The translations under genes were made by a program, and so were the position numbers. A stretch of DNA of 5,348 nt from an uncultured Streptomyces sp. GTDB taxonomy: Bacteria; Actinomycetota; Actinomycetes; Streptomycetales; Streptomycetaceae. How positions within the stretch are numbered: the stretch's first letter is position 1; each line of letters starts with the position of its first letter. This document shows, piece after piece, positions 1 to 5,335 of the stretch. The stretch lies in contig CAMLJW010000374.1 of assembly GCA_946480485.1 (NCBI GenBank), forward strand, positions 1 through 5,348. The letters are read 5' to 3'. The notes under the pieces are model-generated. The model was not told the origin of the DNA. It saw nothing but the letters and a program-made list of their open reading frames with translations, and ran no database searches.

Positions 1-375
1 GACGTGACCGTACGGGCCCGGGTCGAGGACAGGTTGCTGCACCACGTCGTGCTTCAGCTCGCCGGTGAGGGGTTCACCGCTCTCGGTGTGATGAACCGGC
101 TGAGCGGCTCGAACGAGGAGATCCTCGAAGTGTCGGGGCAGGACACCAAACGGCAGGTCGTCAACCTCGCCGAGGTCATCGACCACAAGGGCCAGCCAAC
201 CGTGCGGCGCCGCGGCGACTGGGTGCCGGTGGCCCGGCAGCGGGGCATCGAGCAGGCCGTGCTCGCCTTCCTCGACGCCGTACGCGCGGGCAAGGTCCTC
301 AGCGCCCGTGACGCGCTCGCGACCCATGAGCTCTGCGAGCGGGTCGTCCACGCGGTGGAGGGGCGGTCCGGCTGA
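1..375 (+). CDS. Gfo/Idh/MocA-family oxidoreductase, C-terminal part (5'-truncated by window edge)
   Basis: This is the C-terminal 124 residues of an NAD(P)-dependent oxidoreductase of the Gfo/Idh/MocA family; the reading frame is open at base 1 and ends at TGA 373-375. The family has an N-terminal Rossmann domain, which lies outside the window, and a C-terminal alpha/beta substrate domain, part of which is seen here. The recognisable element is the last helix region, with RGIEQAVLAFLDAVRAGK followed by a serine-alanine-arginine-aspartate stretch and THELCERVV, typical of the end of these enzymes. Family members are usually 320-400 residues, so about two thirds is missing. The GTG at position 4 is probably an internal valine rather than a start. 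The substrate cannot be deduced. The last 77 bases overlap the 3' end of the convergent lnt gene. Confidence 0.8.
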   Translation, partial: DVTVRARVEDRLLHHVVLQLAGEGFTALGVMNRLSGSNEEILEVSGQDTKRQVVNLAEVIDHKGQPTVRRRGDWVPVARQRGIEQAVLAFLDAVRAGKVLSARDALATHELCERVVHAVEGRSG

Positions 376-1915
376 GTCTGAGACCGAGGGCCGGCCTGAG
401 CCGCAGCGACCGTACACCGTCGGTGGCGCACAGGACCGTCAGGACCAGCAGTGCCCCGTACACCGGCCAGTCACCGAACCGCACATACGGGGTCACACCG
501 TGTGCCAGCGGCACCTCGTACACCGCCGACGCGCTCGCGCCCGTGCCGAGCCGGTCGCCGAGGCGCTCGCCGCTCGGCCCGTAGACGGCGGAGACGCCGG
601 TGAGCGTCGAGTGCACCATCGGCCGGCCCGTCTCGGCCGCCCGCAGCGCCGCCAGCGACGCGTGCTGCTCCGGTGCCCAGCTCTGCTGGAACGTCGAGGT
701 CGCCGACTGCGCCAGCAGGACATCGGCACCGTCCTGCGCGAGATGGCGGCTCATGTCGGAGAACGCCGACTCGAAGCAGACCATCGGGCCCACGCGCAGC
801 CCGTGCCCCACGCTCATCACCACCTGTTCGGTGCCGCGCCTGCGGTCCTCGTCCGCGGCCCTGCCGACAGAGGTGGCCCAGCCGAGGACGGACCGGAACG
901 GGACGTACTCACCGAAGGGGACGAGCCGCATCTTGTCGTAGCGGGCGCCGGTCGGGCCCTGCGGGCCGACCAGCACCGAACTCTTGTAGATGCCGGGCCG
1001 GTCGGAGCGGCGCGCGTCCACGTTCACCAGGATTCCGGCGCCCACTTCACGGGAGAGTGCGGCGATCCGGCTCGCGAGGTCGGGCCGGTCGGCGAGGTCG
1101 AAGCCCACGCTGCTCTCGCCCCAGACGACCAGGTCCAGGTCCTGCCCGGCCAGCTGTCGGGTGAGGGTCTCCTCACGCGCGAACCGCTGCTCGGCGCCGC
1201 CGTCGATCACGCCGGGCTGTACGACGGCGATGCGCACCTGGTGGTCGGTGTCCGGGCGGGGCGACCACACCCAGGCCGCCGAGGTGGCGGCGGCCGTCGC
1301 CACCAGTGCGGCGACCGCGGGAGTACGCGCCCGGCGCACCGCGACCAGGACGGCCACGGCGACGTTCACCCCCACGATCAAGAAGCTGAGCAGCCATGCT
1401 CCGCCGACCGAGGCGAGCCGCAGCGCGGGCTCCACCTCCCACTGGCTCGACCCCAGCAGGCCCCACGGCCCGCCCAGCCCTTCCCAGGACCGCACGAGCT
1501 CGACCATCAGCCAGCCCGAGGGCAGCACGAACAACGCGGCCCCGACCTTCATGAGCGAGGGCACTCCGGCCAGGAACCGGCGTATCAGCCAGCCCCAGGG
1601 CGCCCAGAGCGCTCCGAGCAGCGCGGCTATCACGAACGTGAAGACATGCAGACTTGGCACCAGCCAGTGGTGCACGGCCAGCATGAAACCGAGCCCGCCC
1701 AGCCAGCCGTCGTACGCGGCCCGCCTGCCCGTCGACGCCGAGCGAGCCAGCAGGATCCACGGGACCAGAGCGACGTACGCGAACCACCACAGGGACGGCG
1801 CCGGGAAGCTCAGCATGGGCATCGCCCCGGCGAGCGCGGCCGCGATGCCGCGCCACCAGGGCGAGCCGAGACGTCGTCGCAGGTCAGTGGCAGTGGCAGT
1901 GGCGGACAACTTCAT
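299..1915 (-). CDS. lnt: Apolipoprotein N-acyltransferase (Lnt)
   Basis: This 538-residue integral membrane enzyme transfers an acyl chain from a phospholipid to the N-terminal cysteine amine of diacylated lipoproteins, the last step of lipoprotein maturation. Hydrophobic segments lie at about residues 23-57 (two), 71-86, 91-117, 121-141, 165-194 and 198-217, with a final one at 485-504. Between these last two is the nitrilase-like (carbon-nitrogen hydrolase) domain at about 226-470. The catalytic triad is visible: Glu267 in WGESS, Lys328 in YDKMRLVPFGEYVP and Cys380 in VCFESAF. The supporting glutamates 336 and 382 have the same spacing as in the E. coli enzyme (512 residues). No polyprenol-phosphate mannosyltransferase domain is fused to it, unlike some mycobacterial forms. 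The ATG at 1915 is supported by a purine-rich site 7 nt upstream. The basic tail from about residue 517 has low complexity and lies in the overlap with the convergent oxidoreductase gene. It could be co-transcribed with the SnoaL-like gene 84 bp upstream. Confidence 0.93.
   Translation of the reverse strand: MKLSATATATDLRRRLGSPWWRGIAAALAGAMPMLSFPAPSLWWFAYVALVPWILLARSASTGRRAAYDGWLGGLGFMLAVHHWLVPSLHVFTFVIAALLGALWAPWGWLIRRFLAGVPSLMKVGAALFVLPSGWLMVELVRSWEGLGGPWGLLGSSQWEVEPALRLASVGGAWLLSFLIVGVNVAVAVLVAVRRARTPAVAALVATAAATSAAWVWSPRPDTDHQVRIAVVQPGVIDGGAEQRFAREETLTRQLAGQDLDLVVWGESSVGFDLADRPDLASRIAALSREVGAGILVNVDARRSDRPGIYKSSVLVGPQGPTGARYDKMRLVPFGEYVPFRSVLGWATSVGRAADEDRRRGTEQVVMSVGHGLRVGPMVCFESAFSDMSRHLAQDGADVLLAQSATSTFQQSWAPEQHASLAALRAAETGRPMVHSTLTGVSAVYGPSGERLGDRLGTGASASAVYEVPLAHGVTPYVRFGDWPVYGALLVLTVLCATDGVRSLRLRPALGLRLSRTAPPPRGRPARRAHGSRARHGR
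1886..1903. repeat. Hexanucleotide tandem repeat in the lnt 5' coding region
   Basis: There are three perfect copies of AGTGGC on the plus strand. On the coding strand they give alternating alanine and threonine codons around residues 5-10 of Lnt, just before the first membrane segment. The unit is a multiple of three, so changes in copy number would lengthen or shorten the N-terminus without a frameshift. Confidence 0.8.
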
Positions 1916-1922
1916 GCATGCG

Positions 1923-1930
1923 CCTCTCCC
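1923..1930 (-). promoter_or_regulatory. Ribosome binding site of lnt
   Basis: Read on the minus strand this is GGGAGAGG, ending 7 nt before the ATG at 1915. It favours that ATG over the out-of-frame ATG 4 nt upstream (1917-1919), which opens only an 11-codon frame. Confidence 0.6.
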
Positions 1931-1978
1931 TCGGCCCCCGCGCCCGGTGCGTACCTCCAGTGTGCGCGCCCGGGACGA

Positions 1979-2032
1979 TCTCCGACAGGGGGCATCCGCT
2001 CAGGTCGTGGCGGGCTCCTGACGTGTCGGAGA
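1979..2032. repeat. Inverted repeat spanning the stop of the SnoaL-like gene
   Basis: TCTCCGACA (1979-1987) and TGTCGGAGA (2024-2032) are perfect 9-bp inverted arms separated by 36 nt. They bracket the TGA (2000-2002) of the SnoaL-like gene, in the stretch leading to lnt. The loop is long and no T-run follows, so this is not a standard terminator. It may affect read-through into lnt or may be chance. Confidence 0.35.
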
Positions 2033-2485
2033 GGCCTGTCGCCACCTCTCGTGGACCACTACTTCGCGCAGCCGCCAGCCGTCGTCCGTACGCAGCAGCG
2101 CGAAGTCGTAACGGCCACCGCACACGAGGTCGGGCGCCGAGGAATCGCCGTCGTGCCCGGCGGACCGCATCAGCATGACGTAGTCCGCCCGCACCTGAGC
2201 CGTGTCGCCGGTGTCGTGCTCCAGCGGCCCGAACCGCACCCGGCGGTTGACGATCAGATGCTGCCGCAGCGGAAACCGCTCCATGGTCTGCGTGAGCCAT
2301 CCGGCGACCTGCGCCGCATCGCCCTCGATACCGCCCGCCGACCGGTAGTCCGCCCGCCCCTCCGGTGTGAACAGCCCCCGGTACGCCTCCCCGTCCCCGT
2401 CGTCCACCGCCACCGCGTACTCGGTGATCAGTCCGTCGACCGCGAGCCGGTCCATTACCGTCGCGAGTTCCACGCGCTGCGTCAT
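2000..2485 (-). CDS. SnoaL-like / nuclear transport factor 2 family protein
   Basis: This is a 161-residue cytosolic protein with the cone-shaped alpha+beta barrel of the NTF2/SnoaL superfamily (SnoaL_4-like). Visible hallmarks are an N-terminal helix ending in a tyrosine and acidic residues (YAVAVDDGDGEAYRGLFTPEG, residues 23-43), a conserved histidine before a beta strand (QHLIVNRRV, 75-83), GDTAQVRADYVML (93-105), and a terminal DGWRLREVVV strand (135-144). Members include polyketide cyclases, dehydratases, hydroxylases and ligand-binding proteins without catalysis. Fold alone does not tell which applies here, and no specific substrate can be named. The frame is open 112 codons further upstream, but that stretch is rich in Arg/Pro and does not look like protein. 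The family alignment begins at the ATG at 2485. No strong Shine-Dalgarno sequence is visible; an in-frame GTG six codons upstream is an alternative start. lnt follows 84 bp downstream on the same strand. Confidence 0.8.
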   Translation of the reverse strand: MTQRVELATVMDRLAVDGLITEYAVAVDDGDGEAYRGLFTPEGRADYRSAGGIEGDAAQVAGWLTQTMERFPLRQHLIVNRRVRFGPLEHDTGDTAQVRADYVMLMRSAGHDGDSSAPDLVCGGRYDFALLRTDDGWRLREVVVHERWRQASPTRQEPATT

Positions 2486-2558
2486 CGGCTCAGTGTTGGC
2501 CACGGGGAGGGCCGCGCCAAGGGGCCTGCAGCGATATTCACTGGCTGTGTGCCGTCCA

Positions 2559-2568
2559 TTCGGCCGAA
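2559..2568. promoter_or_regulatory. 10-bp palindrome upstream of the SnoaL-like gene (possible operator)
   Basis: TTCGGCCGAA is perfectly self-complementary and lies in the likely promoter region, next to the short AT-rich patch GATATTC at about 2533-2539. Its position fits a repressor site, but palindromes of this size occur by chance in GC-rich DNA and no regulator is identified. Confidence 0.25.
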
Positions 2569-2821
2569 CCTGATTCCCCTGACAGTCGCGAGGAGGATAT
2601 GGCCCGGCCGGCCCGTCGTTGGGTCGTGCCCGTCCACGCACCCGTTCAAGGCCACAGCCGAGGGCGCACCGGCCCGGGTTCAGTGGGATCACGAGTGGAT
2701 CTGCGCCGCGTCGTGGAGGTCGACCTACTGGGTCCTTGCGACGCAGGCGGTTTTGCGGGTGGCTGGGGGGACGCTGACAGGCTTCTGTGGTTGGGGGCCG
2801 ACTGCCCTGGGGCCGGGGCAA

Positions 2822-2850
2822 ACCGTCGGCCGCACCGGTGCGCCGACCGT
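2822..2850 (-). terminator. Hairpin downstream of the first small paralog, probable terminator
   Basis: Arms GTCGGC (2825-2830) and GCCGAC (2842-2847) flank the palindrome GCACCGGTGC (2832-2841), with one bulged base at 2831. Two further pairs form beyond a single mismatch. The structure begins 17 nt past the stop codon of the minus-strand gene, and only a short TTT follows it in that direction. GC-rich stems with weak T-tails are usual for actinomycete terminators. Confidence 0.5.
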
Positions 2851-2866
2851 CCGCCGGAACACGAGC

Positions 2867-3046
2867 TCACACGGCCGCGATGGCCTCATCGCGCACAGCC
2901 GCGGCCCACTCCGCCACGAGCAGCTCGTACTCCGCCCGCTCCTCAGCCGACAGGGAGCCGCCCGAACGGATCCATAACGCGCGGATCTGCTCATTCAGCG
3001 CGGCAGCAGACCGCACGGAACCAGTGGTCAGGAAATTGGGGGACAT
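2867..3046 (-). CDS. Small hypothetical protein, paralog A (59 aa)
   Basis: I do not recognise this family. The predicted protein is 59 residues, soluble, without cysteine, signal peptide or membrane segment. It has a variable N-terminus, then GSVRSAAALNEQIRALW (9-25), a short turn with glycines, and a second helix, AEERAEYELLVAEWAAA (34-50). This suggests a two-helix hairpin with an acidic second helix. That it is real is shown by the neighbouring gene at 3341-3526, which encodes a protein identical at about 36 of 46 core positions while many codons differ synonymously, a sign of selection on protein. The ATG at 3046 is the only usable start: an in-frame stop lies 11 codons upstream, and the nearby GGAG is unusually close to the ATG. 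Codon 24 is TTA, whereas the other copy uses CTG, so translation may depend on bldA tRNA. A hairpin follows the stop. Confidence 0.72.
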   Translation of the reverse strand: MSPNFLTTGSVRSAAALNEQIRALWIRSGGSLSAEERAEYELLVAEWAAAVRDEAIAAV

Positions 3047-3340
3047 GCTCCAAGGGTAGGGCCAAGCTTTGACAGCCCGCTACCGGCCGACTACCCGACC
3101 CATATGTATTCCGTCACGGTAGACATGAGGCTGCTGTGACGGGTGAGGGCCGGTTCGGAACGCGCTGCCCGATGCGCGTGCCTTGGGGGTGGCATGGACG
3201 CCGCCATGGTCACGACCGTAGCCGCACTCATCTTCCTCCGCAGCGACTTCACGGCCTGCATGGTGGAAGAGCGGACGCTGCGGCTTGTGGTATGCGCAAC
3301 ACGCGTTGCCCCTCTCGGCCTTCGCCGGGAGGGCATGTCG
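3047..3340. other. Intergenic region between the two small paralogs
   Basis: These 294 bp should hold the promoter of paralog A (minus strand). The AT-richest patch is around 3101-3111 (CATATGTATT). A TTGACA hexamer occurs on the plus strand at 3069-3074, but no good -10 sequence lies at the right distance. A plus-strand frame from ATG 3194 has coding-like third positions for about 30 codons, then runs antisense into paralog B. A minus-strand frame 3336-3091 begins 5 nt after the stop of paralog B but has lower third-position GC. Neither is called as a gene. Confidence 0.4.
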
Positions 3341-3526
3341 TCATGCCGCCTCGGTTGCGACCTCGGCGCGTGCGGCGGCCGCCCACTCGACGACGAGGAG
3401 TTCGTACTCCCGCCGTTCCTCCGCTGTCGTGAGACGCCCGTCGGCGCGCTGCCACAGGGCGCGTATCTGCTCGTTCAGTTGGGCAGCAGACCGTACGGAA
3501 CCACGGCGCGAGGTATCGGGGAACAT
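3341..3526 (-). CDS. Small hypothetical protein, paralog B (61 aa)
   Basis: This is the second member of the unrecognised two-helix small-protein pair. The core matches paralog A, with GSVRSAAQLNEQIRALW (9-25) and AEERREYELLVVEWAAA (35-51), and it has one extra residue in the linker. It has no cysteine and no membrane segment. The ATG at 3526 is chosen because the N-terminal length then matches paralog A. A GTG at 3556, preceded by GGGGTGGA, would give 71 residues and remains possible. The gene lies 139 bp downstream of the flavoprotein gene on the same strand, so it could be read from the same transcript. A 10-bp palindrome sits just upstream. There is no TTA codon here, unlike in paralog A. 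The two copies align with a constant 480-bp offset over their 5' coding halves, indicating tandem duplication followed by divergence. Confidence 0.72.
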   Translation of the reverse strand: MFPDTSRRGSVRSAAQLNEQIRALWQRADGRLTTAEERREYELLVVEWAAAARAEVATEAA

Positions 3527-3571
3527 GCGGACAAGCCTACGGGCACGCACTGACACTCCACCCCGAGCTCA

Positions 3572-3581
3572 GCTTGCAAGC
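3572..3581. promoter_or_regulatory. 10-bp palindrome upstream of paralog B (possible operator)
   Basis: GCTTGCAAGC is perfectly self-complementary and lies 45 nt before the ATG of paralog B (15 nt before the alternative GTG). Another six-base palindrome, GAGCTC, is at 3565-3570. Paralog A has AAGCTT (3064-3069) in its own upstream region. The resemblance is slight and a binding role is speculative. Confidence 0.25.
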
Positions 3582-3665
3582 GATGCCGTGGTGTGTTGCC
3601 TGAAAAGCGAGGCGGATCACCTGTTGCTGTCTCAGCCTGCCCGGACCGACAACCACTCATCCCGG

Positions 3666-4208
3666 TTACGGCCTCTTCAGAGCCCGCTCGGCCGCGTCCA
3701 ACGCCAGATGCCACGGGTACTCCTGGGGGCGCCCCTGCTTCGGAGGATGCGACGCATACCCATCCGGCCCGTCGAGCACAACGACGCCCTGCTCCCGCAA
3801 TGCAGCGATCGACCGCGCCACCGCTGGCTGCCTGCCCTGCGCCTGGTTGAAGTACGGCATCGCCAGGACGGGCACACCCATGTGCACCGCCTCCGACGGG
3901 ATCCCGATCGCCACCGTGTCTGAGATCCCAGCACCCCACTTATTCAGCGTGGTGCACGACATCGGCGCCACCAGCATCGCATCCGCCTTCGGTAACACAT
4001 CCTTCTCCCACGGCAGCTTGTACCGCGACCGCACCGGATGCCCGGTCAGCTCGACGAGCTCCTGCAGGCGTGGCTCCCACCAGTTCGCCGCAGACGGGGT
4101 GAGGATCAGGCAGACGTCCCAGCCGTCGGCCTGGGCGGCGCGCACGCCGTCGTCGATGTACTGGGTGGGCCCTGCGGCGCAGGCGATGAGATAGAACACT
4201 CGGGTCAT
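3666..4208 (-). CDS. Flavoprotein of the PPC-decarboxylase/EpiD (HFCD) fold
   Basis: This is a 180-residue Rossmann-like flavoprotein related to phosphopantothenoylcysteine decarboxylase and the peptide decarboxylase EpiD (also about 180 residues). FMN-fold elements are the N-terminal strand and loop MTRVFYLIACAAGPTQYIDD, LILTPSAANWW (34-44), TGHPVRSRY (55-63), APMSCTTLNKWGAGISDTVA (81-100, in place of the PASANT loop of the decarboxylases), and the MPYFNQA segment (117-123), equivalent to the substrate-clamp region. By eye, the catalytic histidine that lies 14 residues before the PASANT proline in EpiD is replaced here by Glu68. Decarboxylation is therefore not assured; another FMN-dependent or binding role is possible. 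A separate CoaBC would be expected to make coenzyme A. The start ATG overlaps the stop of the upstream TPR protein (ATGA, 4205-4208), so translation is coupled. Codon 72 (3993-3995) is TTA, pointing to bldA dependence in Streptomyces. Confidence 0.85.
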   Translation of the reverse strand: MTRVFYLIACAAGPTQYIDDGVRAAQADGWDVCLILTPSAANWWEPRLQELVELTGHPVRSRYKLPWEKDVLPKADAMLVAPMSCTTLNKWGAGISDTVAIGIPSEAVHMGVPVLAMPYFNQAQGRQPAVARSIAALREQGVVVLDGPDGYASHPPKQGRPQEYPWHLALDAAERALKRP

Positions 4209-5335
4209 GCGCGCAGTCCACAGCGCTCAGCCAGGGCACGCAAGCCTGCCCCGGGGTTGGGCGTTGCCCCGACCACGTCCGCGACAAGGTTCACCGTGTC
4301 CGGCCTGCCCTGCACCTCCTCGGGTGCCAACTCGTCGGCTTCCAGAAGCCGGGCCGCCGCATCGTCCTTACGTCTTGTCAAGAGCGAAGCGCGAGCCATC
4401 GACACCCGATGCCCAGCCTGCCGCTCCCGGGTCATTCCGGCCAGCGCCTCCGGCTCGACCGCAGCGGCGACTTCGAGCGCAGACCAGCCGTCCTCGAACC
4501 GGAGCAGTATGTCCATTCGATGCAGGGTCACGTTGGTCGGCCCGAACTGGGTGTAATCCTCGTCGAGATTCGCTCCCTGCCGCGCGGCCACGTCACCGGC
4601 CTCGTCCACATACCCGCCTGCCGCGCGCACCCGGTCCGTGCTCCGCTCCTGGGAGGACTCGGCCAACGCGGCGGACAGATACAGCATGCCGAGCGTCGAC
4701 AGACCAAGCGGCCCGCGCTCGGTCAGCCCGTCGGACAGGCGCCGCGCGGCGGCCGTCGCAAAGTTCACGGCCGCCTGCGGCCGCTGCTGATAGACCAGAC
4801 TCTTCGCTACCCGCCGCGCCGCTGCGCCCATCTGTACCGGGTCCCCAGACCGTTCTGCGGCGGCCAACGCCCGGTCAGCAGCGAGCGCGGCCGGGATCGC
4901 TGTCGCCGCCCCGTACTTGTGCAGATAGGAGGTAACGAGCTGATAGACCCGGGACAGCTGTGCCTGTGCCTCAGACTGCTCACCGACGGGTGCGGCGTGC
5001 GCCGCCTGCCCGGCGCTACAGACCAGGGCAGGAAGCTCCCGGGCAAGGGCGGCGTAGTGGCACGCCTGGAACGCTCGACAGCAGTAGTCGAGTTTACGCT
5101 GCAGGGCGTAATGCAGGGGCGGCTCTTCCTCACCCTTGGGGGCGTAGAGGGCATCAATGACACGGAGGGCGCCGACGGGTGGGGCGCTGCCAGCGGGTGG
5201 CTCGGGCGCGAGCCCGCCCGCCTGGCGGGCCTCGATACCAAAGGTTCGATCGCGCCGGGCGCGGATGCCGACCTGATGGTCTTCGATCCCGAGGCCCGGC
5301 GGCGGGTGGCCGGCGCCGAGCTCGAGCACCGCCAT
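4205..5335 (-). CDS. TPR-like regulator C-terminal part (XRE-associated family), front end lost or replaced
   Basis: From about residue 51 to the end at 376 this is an all-helical, alanine-rich protein resembling the sensory TPR-like part of large actinomycete XRE-type regulators. Recognisable blocks are ALRVIDALYAPKGEEEPP (56-73), LHYALQRKLDYCCRAFQACH (74-93), SRVYQLVTSYLHKYG (128-142), AADRALAAAERSGDP (152-166), RRVAKSLVYQQRPQAAV (174-190), FGPTNVTLHRMDILLRFEDGW (264-284) and LLEADELAPEEVQGRP (330-345). Relatives usually begin with an HTH DNA-binding domain; none is visible here. Residues 1 to about 45 are encoded antisense to an allantoinase fragment and are probably not native, so the trustworthy gene is 4205-about 5188. 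The frame is open from ATG 5335 and beyond to the window end, and no closer in-frame start with a good ribosome site was found. It is coupled to the flavoprotein by a 4-bp overlap; such partners probably act in one pathway, although its signal is unknown. It may be a pseudogene if the junction is genuine. Confidence 0.7.
   Translation of the reverse strand: MAVLELGAGHPPPGLGIEDHQVGIRARRDRTFGIEARQAGGLAPEPPAGSAPPVGALRVIDALYAPKGEEEPPLHYALQRKLDYCCRAFQACHYAALARELPALVCSAGQAAHAAPVGEQSEAQAQLSRVYQLVTSYLHKYGAATAIPAALAADRALAAAERSGDPVQMGAAARRVAKSLVYQQRPQAAVNFATAAARRLSDGLTERGPLGLSTLGMLYLSAALAESSQERSTDRVRAAGGYVDEAGDVAARQGANLDEDYTQFGPTNVTLHRMDILLRFEDGWSALEVAAAVEPEALAGMTRERQAGHRVSMARASLLTRRKDDAAARLLEADELAPEEVQGRPDTVNLVADVVGATPNPGAGLRALAERCGLRA

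Larger units (their letters stand above)
2486..2866. other. Gene-free stretch between the SnoaL-like gene and the first small paralog
   Basis: I see no convincing gene in these 381 bp. Open frames here translate to Arg/Pro/Gly-rich sequence without recognisable motifs. The left part should hold the promoter of the SnoaL-like gene and contains the perfect 10-bp palindrome TTCGGCCGAA at 2559-2568, about 75 bp before the start. The segment 2757-2818 is guanine-rich on the plus strand, with runs at 2757-2759, 2765-2770, 2793-2797, 2809-2812 and 2815-2818. The right end holds a hairpin just beyond the stop of the small gene. Confidence 0.5.

Noticed and set aside
2486..2821. N-terminal extension of the SnoaL-like frame back to 2821
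   Set aside because: The extra 112 codons are Arg/Pro-rich and unlike the SnoaL fold, which aligns from the ATG at 2485.
308..2977. 889-codon plus-strand open frame
   Set aside because: It is antisense to lnt and the SnoaL-like gene, is full of Arg/Pro/Gly/His-rich sequence and has no recognisable domain. Long antisense frames are common in high-GC DNA.
2599..3072. Plus-strand frame of 157 codons preceded by AGGAGG
   Set aside because: The Shine-Dalgarno-like sequence is only 2 nt from the ATG, the translation is Arg/Pro/Gly-rich without motifs, and its second half is antisense to the conserved paralog A.
3069..3074. TTGACA hexamer as a plus-strand -35 element
   Set aside because: At 17-18 nt spacing the following hexamers are TACCCG and ACCCGA, poor -10 matches, and no plus-strand gene is supported downstream.
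3091..3336. Minus-strand frame of 81 codons starting 5 nt after the paralog B stop
   Set aside because: Third-position GC is only about 75%, lower than in the real genes here, and no recognisable motif or convincing ribosome site is seen.
2867..3526. Small paralogs as lanthipeptide-type precursors for the EpiD-like flavoprotein
   Set aside because: Both peptides lack cysteine, including at the C-terminus where EpiD-type enzymes act, and no lanthipeptide synthetase is present.
4207..4935. Plus-strand frame of 242 codons opposite the TPR gene
   Set aside because: It is an antisense shadow with Arg/Pro/Ala-rich content; the minus-strand frame has clear family features.
5243..5255. GGTTCGATCGC resembling a tRNA T-loop, possibly an attachment site
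   Set aside because: No acceptor, D or anticodon arms can be formed around it, and it lies inside the allantoinase codons for KGSIAPG.
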